The notes under the pieces: model-generated
The model's database searches: none
What the model was told of the DNA's origin: nothing
The model's input: only the letters and a program-made list of their open reading frames with translations
Shown: positions 1-9,170 of the stretch, piece by piece
Numbering within the stretch: position 1 is the stretch's first letter
Layout of the letters: every line of letters begins with the position of its first letter
Assembly (NCBI RefSeq): GCF_029350945.1
Contig: NZ_JARKMS010000004.1
Span: forward strand, 343,945 to 407,944
Length of the DNA: 64,000 nt
DNA from: Maribacter huludaoensis
GTDB taxonomy: Bacteria; Bacteroidota; Bacteroidia; Flavobacteriales; Flavobacteriaceae
Direction of reading: 5' to 3'
Translations under genes and position numbers: made by a program

Positions 1-91
1 GAAAAAATAAGTTTAAAATCCGTTAAAAAAGAAATCACATTAACATTGAAAAAATAGGTAGTTAGTTTTGGTTAGTTGGTTCTCCGAAAGG

Positions 92-137
92 AGAAGAAAA
101 CCTGTAAGATGTCTGTCATTTTGCAGGTTTTTCTTCT
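92..137. terminator. Rho-independent terminator hairpin of an upstream gene
   Basis: A stem of about 13 bp (92-104 against 124-137, with one extra T in the right arm) is followed or preceded by T- or A-rich sequence on either strand. It stands alone before the first gene of the window, so it most likely ends a gene outside the left edge. The rest of 1-293 shows no convincing gene; the reading frame on the minus strand at 40-279 runs through this hairpin and is rejected. Confidence 0.6.
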
Positions 138-293
138 GCGATACATTGAAGAATAAACATGTTGAAACTTGAATAAATACGGGCTGTTCAACGAATTCTA
201 GATGAACAGCTACGAATACTAGAACACCCTTATAAAAGCCTTGTCTCCGTAGTAATTTAGTAGTGTAGAAAGAAAACAACTAAAATAATTATC

Positions 294-851
294 ATGAGAA
301 AATTCATTTTTTTAACAATCATATTATGTGTTTTTACCGCTAATGCACAAGAGTTTAAACTAACCGATACCTATGATGTCACTAACCAAAGAACCGTTGG
401 GCAAGAGGAAGAAGACACCTGGGCGGTAGATGTCATTGAAACCAAAAATCCAGAGAAGACTATTGCCACCTTGAATATTGCAGATTTTGGTTTTTTAGAT
501 GAAATGAGAATCTCGGTTTTGGAAGAACCGGCATTAGAAGGAATCACAGAAATTTTGAAAATCACCCTTGAGTATAATGCATGTTGTTCCAGTACAAAAG
601 AGTTCTATTATTTGCTTGGTGAAGATGGGGTCATTGCCCTGCCAAGTATAAAAAATGAGTATGCTTACGAACCTATTTCAGACATACATTACATATTTCC
701 TAACCAGTCATTTGGCAAGGAAGGAACTATTCTAAGAGCCGCATTACAATACACGGAAACATATACGATCAAAGACATAAAAGTGCTAAGAAGCATTGCT
801 TGGAACGATGATGACTTTGATACAGAAGATGCTATAACAGCAATTAATTAG
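294..851 (+). CDS. Exported protein of unknown function
   Basis: 185 residues. Residues 1-19 form a clear Sec signal peptide (MRKF, hydrophobic core, cleavage after ANA before QEF). The mature part is acidic and has a pair of neighbouring cysteines (ACCSS, about residues 100-104). I recognise no family. It is the first of three exported proteins on the same strand with gaps of only 24 and 12 bp, so 294-2807 is probably one operon, with the LytS-type kinase 41 bp further on. The upstream 150 bp is the only room for a promoter. Function not inferred. Confidence 0.7.
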   Translation: MRKFIFLTIILCVFTANAQEFKLTDTYDVTNQRTVGQEEEDTWAVDVIETKNPEKTIATLNIADFGFLDEMRISVLEEPALEGITEILKITLEYNACCSSTKEFYYLLGEDGVIALPSIKNEYAYEPISDIHYIFPNQSFGKEGTILRAALQYTETYTIKDIKVLRSIAWNDDDFDTEDAITAIN

Positions 852-875
852 TAATAACCCTTAAAATTTAAAATC

Positions 876-1769
876 ATGAAAAATGTAAAGAAAAGTGTCC
901 TGTTCATTTGCTTATTTGTAGTTGCAAATTTATTTGCGCAAAGTGTAGAACAAGTAGAGTTTGAAGTTATGGATAAAGAAATTCCTGCCGAAGAATTAAC
1001 CTATGAGTATTTATTGGCACACAAGGTATTTTTACGAGAAAAGCCATCTGTACGTAGTAAAAAAGTAACCTTGTTAAATATTGGTACTAAAATGGTGTTG
1101 TGGGAAAAGAGTCTGTATGCCAAGGAAATAGACGGTATCAAAAGCCATTGGTATAGAGTAACCACAGGAGACCAGACCGGATGGGTGTGGGGCGGAATGA
1201 TAGCGCAGAAATCCTTTGGTAGTATTGCGGACAACCAGGTGAAGTTTGTGTACGGTTATGAAAGCAGTACAACGAACGAAGCAGGTATTACGGAGGTAAA
1301 GTACCAATTACGTGCCTTTAAATACGGTCAACAATTAGATAAAATAGTGTTAGATAGTTTGTCTGCTATACCGGCTCATATTGAAAACCATGGTAGTCTT
1401 GGTTTGTTCAATGTAGAAGATGTGATTACAGTAGATTTAGCCGATGCGGATACCGGTTACCAAGTAGGTAAAAGCTATGTATTTTGGAACAATGGCAGAT
1501 TTAAGAAAGTAGCGAGTTTAATTGACTATGCAGATAGCAATTATTTAAAAACGGAACATTTTGTTTTTCCTTCGGATATGCAAGGAGTTAAGAGTACCAT
1601 TTTGTTGAAAACAACGATTACAAAGAACATAAAATCCTTGGATGATGCTTTGGCTCAAAATAATGTAGAATTTATTACCACGCCGTATATATGGAACGGA
1701 TCTAAGCTGATAAAAAAGCAAGAAAACCGTGAAATAGAAGACAATGCCGTAGTAAGTATAGACTTTTAA
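876..1769 (+). CDS. Exported protein with an SH3b-like domain
   Basis: 297 residues with a signal peptide (MKNVKKSVLFICLFVVANLFAQ, cleavage near residue 21). Residues about 50-105 look like a bacterial SH3 (SH3b) domain: the order LREKPSVRSKKV, then a W-K loop, then WYRV, then TGWVWGGMI is typical of these ligand- or cell-wall-binding modules. The C-terminal 190 residues have no family I can name. It sits between two other exported proteins in a probable operon, so a periplasmic or surface role is likely; the ligand is unknown. Confidence 0.72.
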   Translation: MKNVKKSVLFICLFVVANLFAQSVEQVEFEVMDKEIPAEELTYEYLLAHKVFLREKPSVRSKKVTLLNIGTKMVLWEKSLYAKEIDGIKSHWYRVTTGDQTGWVWGGMIAQKSFGSIADNQVKFVYGYESSTTNEAGITEVKYQLRAFKYGQQLDKIVLDSLSAIPAHIENHGSLGLFNVEDVITVDLADADTGYQVGKSYVFWNNGRFKKVASLIDYADSNYLKTEHFVFPSDMQGVKSTILLKTTITKNIKSLDDALAQNNVEFITTPYIWNGSKLIKKQENREIEDNAVVSIDF

Positions 1770-1781
1770 AATAAAGCAATA

Positions 1782-2807
1782 ATGAACAAGTGTTTTATTA
1801 TCGTATTGGTGAGTGTGCTAATGCTTGGTGGCAAGAAGCCGTTTTCGCAGCAGTCGGAAACGGCACTTGCTTTGCCAAATACGAGCATTCAAGAATCTAT
1901 CGTATTTATCGCTGGTTTTGATGAGAGTGACAATACCTATTATAGCAATGCAAAACAGTATTTTCAAAAACAGGGAATGCCTATTGTAGAGGGTTTGCAT
2001 ACCATTAGTGAGATAATCGCCTACATCAACAATGCAGGGGAAAACCAAGTTCGGTTTAAAGAAATTCACATAGTAAGCCATAGCAATGCCTGGTTAGGAA
2101 TGTCCATGAGAATTAAGGAAAATGGCGAACGCATTACCGTAAAGAGTTTAGAACATGCAGTTAAGGAGTATAACATAGAAAGCATTTGCAAAGAATATAC
2201 GGGCAATACCAAGATTATTTTTCATTCATGTGGATTGGGAGAAAACAAAGCATTATTAACAGAATTGAAGCATATTTTTAAGGCAGACCAAGTAATTGCA
2301 TCGCCCTATTTTAATGTATTTGGCGGTAAATATGCAGAACATTACCTGGCAAAACCTTACTATGGGTATTACCCAACGGCAGAGTCTAAAGGACCAGCAT
2401 TTCTATCCCAAGAATTTAGAGAAAACTACCCAGATGTACATATAGATTGGTTAACTGCTTTTACCACTAGACAGGAGTCTTCATTTGGTGAGGCTTATAG
2501 TTTTAAATTTAATATTCCGGTTGAATGGGAATTTACTTTTGACAACAGCAACGATATGCCTAAATTGGCAGATAAGGAAGCTATCATGGATTGGGTTTCA
2601 GAATCCCCAGAAATGGCGGAGGTATTGTTTGCCTTGCAAATTCCGATAGAAAAATTTCGTTGGAGAAGTACGGTAAATGGCAATACGCTAGTTATAAAAG
2701 GAAAAACTACGGTACTGTGCGTATTGGCACCTATTTTGCAGTCTAATGGTGCTAATGAGTACAAAAATGTGTCGGTAGAAGACCGTTCGCTTTATCAAAT
2801 ATTATAG
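1782..2807 (+). CDS. Exported protein with a possible caspase-like (DUF4347-like) fold
   Basis: 341 residues. The N-terminus has a hydrophobic stretch (residues 4-16) and a possible cleavage near FSQQS. Residues 38-200 read like a Rossmann/caspase-type domain: strand VFIAGF, strand IHIVSH with His100, then strand KIIFHSCGLGEN with Cys150. A His at the end of one strand and a Cys at the end of the next is the arrangement of clan CD peptidases and of DUF4347 domains. This is inference from motif order only; no substrate is known. Third gene of the exported-protein run, 12 bp after the SH3b protein. Confidence 0.6.
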   Translation: MNKCFIIVLVSVLMLGGKKPFSQQSETALALPNTSIQESIVFIAGFDESDNTYYSNAKQYFQKQGMPIVEGLHTISEIIAYINNAGENQVRFKEIHIVSHSNAWLGMSMRIKENGERITVKSLEHAVKEYNIESICKEYTGNTKIIFHSCGLGENKALLTELKHIFKADQVIASPYFNVFGGKYAEHYLAKPYYGYYPTAESKGPAFLSQEFRENYPDVHIDWLTAFTTRQESSFGEAYSFKFNIPVEWEFTFDNSNDMPKLADKEAIMDWVSESPEMAEVLFALQIPIEKFRWRSTVNGNTLVIKGKTTVLCVLAPILQSNGANEYKNVSVEDRSLYQIL

Positions 2808-2848
2808 TAGCATTGGCGTTAGTTTAATACGTAAAAGAAATCCGTTTT

Positions 2849-5800
2849 TTGAATCTGATTATTAAATACTTCTTGATTGTTTGCTGTTGTTTTGGTACAA
2901 TACAATTATTTGCGCAAAACAGTCAGCTACGGTCATATACCATTGCAGATGGTTTACCGCAATCACAGGTATATGATATTATACAAGATGATATGGGCTA
3001 CTTGTGGCTAGGGACTCAAGGTGGCGGACTGGCAAATTTTGATGGAGAAATTTTTGAAGTATGGAATGAAAGTGATGGCTTGCTTTCCAATTATATTGAT
3101 GCACTTTACACCGTTAACGACTCCTTGTTTATTGGAACAAAAAAGGGACTTTCCATAAAGGTAAAAAACAACTTTGTTAATCTAGAAGCTCCGCAAATAC
3201 TTCAATTGTTTCCAGTTGATGGTCAGTTATTTTTAGCGACTAAAAATGGACTCTATACCTACAGCAAAAATAAGCTGGTAAGCAAGGTTAATTTCAATTC
3301 AGAAATTGACAATAGTGAAATCAATTCGGTTTTTTTTGATGGAAATTATTACTGGCTTGCGACCAACAAAGCTTTGTGGAAGTTAAAAGAATTGGGTAAC
3401 AATGCTACCGAAATTATAAAAGTTGAGAAGAATAATTTTAAGTCGGTCATAGCACATAACAATCATATTATTGCAGCAACTTTTGATGACGGTGTCTTTA
3501 TAATCGATAAGGCTACAACCGATAATCGTTTTTTAATGCCAGAGCCCTCACGTATAAATTCCATGTCAATTCAAAATGAAGATGAGTTATGGATAACTAC
3601 AGATAATGAGGGAGTTACCATTGTGGAAACCACAACATTTTCAGAAATAAAAAGATTGAATACTGCCAGTGGTTTGGCAACACCGCACATAAGAAAGGTC
3701 ATAAATGATGAAAATGGCAATATTTGGATTGCAACATCGGGTGGCGGATTCTACAAGTATTTTCAGAACAATTTTAAACATTATAATCAAGGAACAGGCT
3801 TAAAGGGCAATCGCATTTATGCGGTACATAACGCTCCGGACGGATTATGGTTTTCCACTTCGGAAAAAGGCTTGGCAAAAATTTATTCCGAAGGCATTCA
3901 CCCATTACCAAACGAGAGTACTTTTTTTGATGTAAAAATCAAGACCATTACTAGTGATGCCAAAGGCAATATTTGGGCAGGGTCAGATAATAGAGGTTTG
4001 CTTTTAAGAGAGACCAAGATGGTTGACAGTTTGGTGTTTTCATCGAGCGAAAATTACCTCATACAAATGGATACCGTTTCGGTAGAGCGCACGGCAAATC
4101 ATATCATTGATGAAAGCAAAGGATTTCCTTCCGACTGGATTAGAACCGTAATTGCAGACGATGATTACATATGGGCGGCAACCTATGCCCATGGTATAGT
4201 GAAATTCAACTATTATTCCGATAAAGACAGTCTGGTCATTGGCAAAACCTTTTCTAGTAGAGATGGTATTACAGATATGCTCATTAAAAGCATGGTAAAA
4301 GCTGCCGATGGTAAACTATATTATGCAACCCAAAAGGGGTATTTGGGGTATATAGAAAATAATAAGGTGACAACTGTAGAAACAGGCTTGGAAGAACAAA
4401 CTGCAATCGGTTCCATTTTGTTTCGTGATGATACTATATTCTTGGGAACTTCAGGTAAGGGAATTTGGTATGCCAACAGTTCGAATCCGGTAAATTTTCA
4501 GCAGCTAAAGGGTAGTAAACGCTTATCGTCCAATAACATATATCAGCTTATTTTTGATGACCAAGGCAACCTGTGGGTAGGTTCTGAACGCGGTGTAGAT
4601 AAAATTGAACTTAGTGCAACGAACGAAATTGTAGATATCTATCATTTTGGTAGAAACGACGGATTCTTAGGTATAGAAACCTGCTTAAATGCGGTCGATA
4701 AAGATGAGGAAGGCAATTTGTGGTTTGGTGCTATTTATGGGTTGACCAAGCATATCCCTAGCGAAAGTAAGAAAACAGCGGCTGCACCAAAAGTATATTT
4801 TACGGGAGTAGAAGAGCGGTATAAAAGCATTGATTCCTTGATTTTAAAAGATTGGACGAATACGACCAAGGTATTACAGTTAACTCCCGATCAAACACAG
4901 TTAGGTTTTTCCTTTAGAACGGTAGATGTTGACCACCCAAACGAAGTAGCGTATAGAACTCGGTTAGATGATAATGAATGGAGCCCTTGGGTAAAGGAGA
5001 ACAAGCAGAATTTTGCAGGTTTGGCGTATGGCGCACATACTTTTTCGGTACAATCCAGAAATTACAGATGGCAAGAAAGTGAACCTATAGCATTCCGTTT
5101 TTTCATTGATAGTCCGCTATACCAAAAAGACTGGTTTCAATGGTCGGTTTTGGCATTGGCGGTGGTACTGTTATTAGGTTTTGGTTGGTGGTATATACGT
5201 AAGATAAAATCAAAAAATAGGGCGGAACAGGAACGCTTGAAAACACAAAACTATTTGTTGACCCTAGAGCAAAAAGCGCTACAGTTACAAATGAATCCGC
5301 ATTTCATTTTTAATGTTTTAAATGGTGTAAAGGCAATGGCAGGCACCAAACCAGAGAAGATGGATGCTACCATTAATAGTTTTGCCATACTGTTACGGGA
5401 AACACTACAAAATTCAAGAAAAGAGCATATCGGTCTAGACCAAGAAATAAAAGCGTTAAAACATTACATACATGTAGAGCAGTTAATGGCGCAAAAGCCT
5501 TTTGAATACGCGATGAAAGTTAAAACCACTCCCGATGCCGAAGAGATATTGATACCGCCCATGCTTATTCAGCCGTTTGTGGAGAATGCCATACGACACG
5601 GAATATTAAAAGGCGAAAAGGAAGGGAAATTGGAAATAGGTTTCACGACTTCAAAAACCCATTTGCATTGTAGTATTATTGATAACGGATTGGGTATTTT
5701 TAAATCGCAGAACGAAAAGCCAAAAACGGACCATCAATCAATGGCATTGACCGTTACCAAAGAAAGATTGGAATCCATTGCAGGTAAAAACACCTTGCAT

Positions 5801-5881
5801 ATCAGTGAAATAAAAAATGTAGATGGTAGCATTGAAGGTACCAAGATTGCCTTTAAAATACCATTACTAACAGATTATTAA
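2849..5881 (+). CDS. LytS-type sensor histidine kinase with Reg_prop propeller
   Basis: 1010 residues. Start is TTG at 2849, chosen because it gives a good signal peptide (NLIIKYFLIVCCCFGTIQLFAQ). Residues about 30-660 hold repeated Reg_prop blades (GLPQSQVYDI, DDMGYLWLGT, ENGNIWIATSGGG, DQGNLWVGSERG), forming a periplasmic sensing propeller, followed by a Y_Y_Y domain. One transmembrane helix lies near 762-782. The cytoplasmic part is a His_kinase (PF06580-type) domain with phospho-acceptor His818 in QMNPHFIFNVLN and an N-box PFVENAIRHG near 909. It should phosphorylate the LytTR regulator encoded 6 bp downstream. No AraC domain is fused, so it is a classical split pair. Signal unknown. Confidence 0.9.
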   Translation: MNLIIKYFLIVCCCFGTIQLFAQNSQLRSYTIADGLPQSQVYDIIQDDMGYLWLGTQGGGLANFDGEIFEVWNESDGLLSNYIDALYTVNDSLFIGTKKGLSIKVKNNFVNLEAPQILQLFPVDGQLFLATKNGLYTYSKNKLVSKVNFNSEIDNSEINSVFFDGNYYWLATNKALWKLKELGNNATEIIKVEKNNFKSVIAHNNHIIAATFDDGVFIIDKATTDNRFLMPEPSRINSMSIQNEDELWITTDNEGVTIVETTTFSEIKRLNTASGLATPHIRKVINDENGNIWIATSGGGFYKYFQNNFKHYNQGTGLKGNRIYAVHNAPDGLWFSTSEKGLAKIYSEGIHPLPNESTFFDVKIKTITSDAKGNIWAGSDNRGLLLRETKMVDSLVFSSSENYLIQMDTVSVERTANHIIDESKGFPSDWIRTVIADDDYIWAATYAHGIVKFNYYSDKDSLVIGKTFSSRDGITDMLIKSMVKAADGKLYYATQKGYLGYIENNKVTTVETGLEEQTAIGSILFRDDTIFLGTSGKGIWYANSSNPVNFQQLKGSKRLSSNNIYQLIFDDQGNLWVGSERGVDKIELSATNEIVDIYHFGRNDGFLGIETCLNAVDKDEEGNLWFGAIYGLTKHIPSESKKTAAAPKVYFTGVEERYKSIDSLILKDWTNTTKVLQLTPDQTQLGFSFRTVDVDHPNEVAYRTRLDDNEWSPWVKENKQNFAGLAYGAHTFSVQSRNYRWQESEPIAFRFFIDSPLYQKDWFQWSVLALAVVLLLGFGWWYIRKIKSKNRAEQERLKTQNYLLTLEQKALQLQMNPHFIFNVLNGVKAMAGTKPEKMDATINSFAILLRETLQNSRKEHIGLDQEIKALKHYIHVEQLMAQKPFEYAMKVKTTPDAEEILIPPMLIQPFVENAIRHGILKGEKEGKLEIGFTTSKTHLHCSIIDNGLGIFKSQNEKPKTDHQSMALTVTKERLESIAGKNTLHISEIKNVDGSIEGTKIAFKIPLLTDY

Positions 5882-5887
5882 ACACCT

Positions 5888-6637
5888 ATGCATACAGCGA
5901 TAATAGTAGAAGATATGATTGACGCCTTAACCCTTTTAAAAAGGGATATTGAGACGCAGCACCCAGAAATTGAAATTATCGCCACGGCGCAGAGTGTAGT
6001 GGTAGCTGCCAAAGTACTGCGTAAAAATCAGCCCGATATTCTGTTTTTAGATATTATGTTAGGTGACGGTACAGGCTTTGATATTCTAGAAATTTTCCCC
6101 GACTTAAAATCGAAGATCATATTTGTAACCGCGAGTGATGAGTTTGCTATACGTGCCTTTAAATTTGCTGCAATCGACTATGTGTTAAAACCCTATTCTA
6201 ACGAAGATTTAAGTTTGGCAATTGCAAGGGCAAAAGAGCAGTTACAGCCTAACAAAGAGCGTTTACAGATTTTAAAGGAGACCATTTCTGCGCCAGAGAA
6301 AAAACCTAATAAGATATCGTTACATACACTAGACCAAATTATCATTGTCAGTCTAGACGATATCATTCGGTGTGAATCCGATAGTAATAACACCATTTTT
6401 TACCTTCAAGATAAACGCAAGATATTTGTAACAAAGACCCTAAAATACTTTGCCGATTTATTAAGTAGTCACGATTTTGTTCGTGTACACCAAAGTCACT
6501 TGGTCAATCTGCAATGCATCAGCGCCTATATCAAAACAGATGGCGGTTATTTAATGTTGAAGAATGGAGAAAACGTACCTGTATCTGTCCGCAAAAAAAC
6601 CGAGATTATTGAGATTTTAGATAAGATGCATAGGTAG
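5888..6637 (+). CDS. LytTR-family response regulator
   Basis: 249 residues. Residues 1-120 form a receiver domain with phospho-acceptor Asp55 (LFLDIMLGDG), the switch residue region FVTAS and Lys in VLKPYSN. Residues about 140-249 are a LytTR DNA-binding domain (IIRCESDSNNTIFYL, FVRVHQSHLVNL, VPVSVRKK). The gene follows the LytS-type kinase with a 6-bp gap, so the two form a two-component system. Targets are not visible here; the exported proteins upstream are candidates by position only. Confidence 0.92.
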   Translation: MHTAIIVEDMIDALTLLKRDIETQHPEIEIIATAQSVVVAAKVLRKNQPDILFLDIMLGDGTGFDILEIFPDLKSKIIFVTASDEFAIRAFKFAAIDYVLKPYSNEDLSLAIARAKEQLQPNKERLQILKETISAPEKKPNKISLHTLDQIIIVSLDDIIRCESDSNNTIFYLQDKRKIFVTKTLKYFADLLSSHDFVRVHQSHLVNLQCISAYIKTDGGYLMLKNGENVPVSVRKKTEIIEILDKMHR

Positions 6638-6665
6638 CTGAAATTTTGAACTGTTAAAAACTAAT

Positions 6666-7103
6666 ATGGAAAAAAATCAAAGGGAAGTGTATTTTAAAAT
6701 GGTTAACACCAATATTTCTAAATATGGATATCACACAACATATGTTATGGAGGAAATTGGATTTACTCCTTTTGGTTATTCAACTGGGATTTACGAGAAT
6801 TTTAATATACCAGAACTGATTATATCAGGACTACCTAATGGTTTAACAACAACTTTGGTTCGTAATTACGCAAATAAATATAAAGACGGAACCGTACCAT
6901 TAAATAGGAAAATAGTTGGGTTAATTGATAACTTTCCAGTTTATTTTGTTGAAGTTTCAAATGAGGTTTTGACTGAATATGTTTTAAGTTCAATTAAACA
7001 TTATGATAAAAGAGACTATAAATATTTACAATTAATCTTTCCTGATTTAAAAGGTAATTTTCCAAATGAAAAGAATTACGAATATGATCAGAAGATATTT
7101 TAA
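6666..7103 (+). CDS. DUF4262 domain protein
   Basis: 145 residues, no signal peptide. The order YGYHTTYVMEE, GFTPFGYSTGIYENFNIPELIISGLP matches the DUF4262 family, whose function is unknown. The base composition is more A/T rich than the neighbours and the gene is 28 bp after the LytTR regulator, yet its content does not resemble a signalling partner, so it may be a later arrival. A possible role cannot be given. Confidence 0.72.
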   Translation: MEKNQREVYFKMVNTNISKYGYHTTYVMEEIGFTPFGYSTGIYENFNIPELIISGLPNGLTTTLVRNYANKYKDGTVPLNRKIVGLIDNFPVYFVEVSNEVLTEYVLSSIKHYDKRDYKYLQLIFPDLKGNFPNEKNYEYDQKIF

Positions 7104-7504
7104 AAGTAAAACTAATTTTACCTTATCAATAAATAGCTTCTCATTTTAGTTATATCGGCTAGAACCATTGCTTATTAAATTTATATTAATCATTTTAAAA
7201 ATTTAATCGGGACTACCCTTCCTTGATTTTTCAATTCATCCTTCCGAAGTACAAAAAATCATCACCCCATTTTTATATAATTCTCAAAAGCGGCATTAAA
7301 AGTTATATTTTATGTTAAGGTTAACATAATTGTATCTAAAGCCTAACTATTTTTAGGGAGCACGAATAATTCAGTTAAAGATATTTCTAGCTCAATCGCA
7401 AGAAGAACTCAATAAGGTAGTTCAATTTTCATATGATTAAATTAGAAATAGTTGTTTTCTCAAAGAACAACACTAACAACATTGAAACACTATAAAACTA
7501 ACAC
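7104..7504. other. Intergenic region before tldD, A/T rich
   Basis: No gene is supported in these 401 bp. The region contains one perfect palindrome (listed separately at 7310-7329) and no clear TAnnTTTG -7 box at a normal distance from the tldD-like start. Confidence 0.6.
7310..7329. promoter_or_regulatory. Perfect 20-bp palindrome, possible operator
   Basis: TTATGTTAAGGTTAACATAA consists of two 9-bp arms around GG. It lies 175 bp before the TldD-like start and about 206 bp after the DUF4262 stop. It does not match either of the two Crp/Fnr operator types found elsewhere in the window. It has the size of a dimeric repressor site, but no regulator gene is adjacent. Confidence 0.4.
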
Positions 7505-9145
7505 ATGAAAAGAAGAGATTTTGTACAGTACGCCGGGTTGGGTGCCGGAGCATTGATGATGCCATCATTATTGCTAGGTAACGACATCCCTACAGAGGCT
7601 TTACTGGAACCAGGTATGGATGCCTTGGTGAAAAAACGAATGGCAGATGTTGCCTTAAATACAGCCAAATCATTGGGTGCTACCTATGCAGATGCCCGTA
7701 TTGGCAGGTATTTAAATCAGTATGTATTCACTAGGGAAGACAAAGTTCAAAACGTGGTCAACACAGAATCTTTCGGTATAGGTATACGTGTAATCGCTAA
7801 CGGTACATGGGGTTTTGCCTCTACCAATAGTGTTACCGAAGATGGTATTAAAAAAGCGACGGAGCAGGCAGTTGCCATAGCAAAAGCTAACTCTAAAATT
7901 CAAAAAGAACCGGTGAAGTTGGCTCCCGTAAACGCATACGGAGAGGTGTCTTGGAAGACACCGATCAAAAAGGATTTTAAGGAAGTTCCGGTTTCGGATA
8001 AGGTAGATCTTTTGCTAAGTGCAAATGCCGCTGCTTTGGATAACGGAGCAAACTTTGTGAACTCTGCCTTATTTATGGTCAACGAACAAAAGTACTTTGC
8101 TTCAACGGACGGCTCTTATATTGATCAGGATATTCACCGCTTGTGGCCAACACTACGAGTAACTGCTGTAGACAAGGCTGCCGGTACTTTTAAGACTAGG
8201 GAGAATATGAGTGCTCCCGTAGGTATGGGCTATGAGTATTTAGACGGATTGGAATCTGAGAAAATTGATGGTCCTGCTGGATTGCGTTTATATAGGAACA
8301 GCTATGACATGGTAGAAGATGCCACTATCGCAGCAAAACAGGCAAGAGAAAAACTTACGGCAAAATCTGTTGATGCCGGTAAGTACGATTTGGTCTTAGA
8401 GCCTAATCACCTAGGTTTAACTATTCATGAGTCTGTGGGTCACCCATTGGAATTGGATCGTGTATTAGGTTACGAAGCCAACTACGCAGGTACAAGTTTT
8501 GCCTCATTGGATAAATTAAAATCAGGCAACTTTAAATATGGTAGCGACATTGTAAATCTTGTTGCGGACAAGACCCAAGTGGGTTCTTTAGGCGCTGTGG
8601 GTTATGATGATGAAGGTGTGAAAGCTAAAAAGTGGGATTTGGTACGAAACGGCGTATTGACAAATTTCCAAGCCATACGTGACCAAGCACATATGATCGG
8701 TGAAGAGGAATCTCACGGTTGTTGCTATGCACAAAGTTGGGACGATGTTCAGTTTCAGCGTATGCCAAACGTATCATTAGAACCAGGTAAAGAAAAGTAC
8801 TCTATTGCCGAAATGATAAAGGACGTTGAAAAAGGTATTTATATTGCTGGTAGAGGTTCTTACTCTATTGATCAGCAACGTTATAATTTCCAGTTTGGTG
8901 GTACTGTTTTTTACGAGATTAAAAATGGTGAAATTGTAGGTATGTTAGAAGATGTAGCCTACCAAAGTAACACCCAAGAATTTTGGAATTCATGTGTTAA
9001 GATTTGCGATAAGGATGATTACCGTTTGTTCGGTACGTTCTTCGATGGTAAAGGGCAGCCTTCTCAGGTGAGCGCTGTATCTCATGGTAGTTCTACTGCC
9101 AGGTTCAATGATGTAAACGTAATTAACACAGGTAGAAACATTTAA
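7505..9145 (+). CDS. TldD-like zinc metalloprotease with a Tat-like leader
   Basis: 546 residues. The body is TldD/PmbA family: metal site HESVGH at residues 308-313 (HExxxH type) in the stretch GLTIHESVGHPLELD, plus SHGCCYAQS and GSYSIDQQRYNFQFGG motifs. TldD works with TldE to cleave unfolded or modified peptides. The N-terminus MKRRDFVQYAGLGAGALMMP resembles a twin-arginine signal, so this copy is probably exported, unlike cytosolic E. coli TldD. The TldE partner follows after 25 bp. The three-cysteine cluster HGCC near 403 is unusual. Export is inferred from the leader only. Confidence 0.9.
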   Translation: MKRRDFVQYAGLGAGALMMPSLLLGNDIPTEALLEPGMDALVKKRMADVALNTAKSLGATYADARIGRYLNQYVFTREDKVQNVVNTESFGIGIRVIANGTWGFASTNSVTEDGIKKATEQAVAIAKANSKIQKEPVKLAPVNAYGEVSWKTPIKKDFKEVPVSDKVDLLLSANAAALDNGANFVNSALFMVNEQKYFASTDGSYIDQDIHRLWPTLRVTAVDKAAGTFKTRENMSAPVGMGYEYLDGLESEKIDGPAGLRLYRNSYDMVEDATIAAKQAREKLTAKSVDAGKYDLVLEPNHLGLTIHESVGHPLELDRVLGYEANYAGTSFASLDKLKSGNFKYGSDIVNLVADKTQVGSLGAVGYDDEGVKAKKWDLVRNGVLTNFQAIRDQAHMIGEEESHGCCYAQSWDDVQFQRMPNVSLEPGKEKYSIAEMIKDVEKGIYIAGRGSYSIDQQRYNFQFGGTVFYEIKNGEIVGMLEDVAYQSNTQEFWNSCVKICDKDDYRLFGTFFDGKGQPSQVSAVSHGSSTARFNDVNVINTGRNI

Positions 9146-9170
9146 TTGTTTCACTCTAAAAAGAACAACA

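Noticed and set aside
40..279. Minus strand reading frame before the first gene
   Set aside because: It runs through a terminator hairpin (92-137), has an odd composition and no family likeness.
7310..7329. Palindrome as a member of the GTAAC or TGAC operator sets
   Set aside because: The arms (GTTAA, GG, TTAAC) have a different spacing and sequence.
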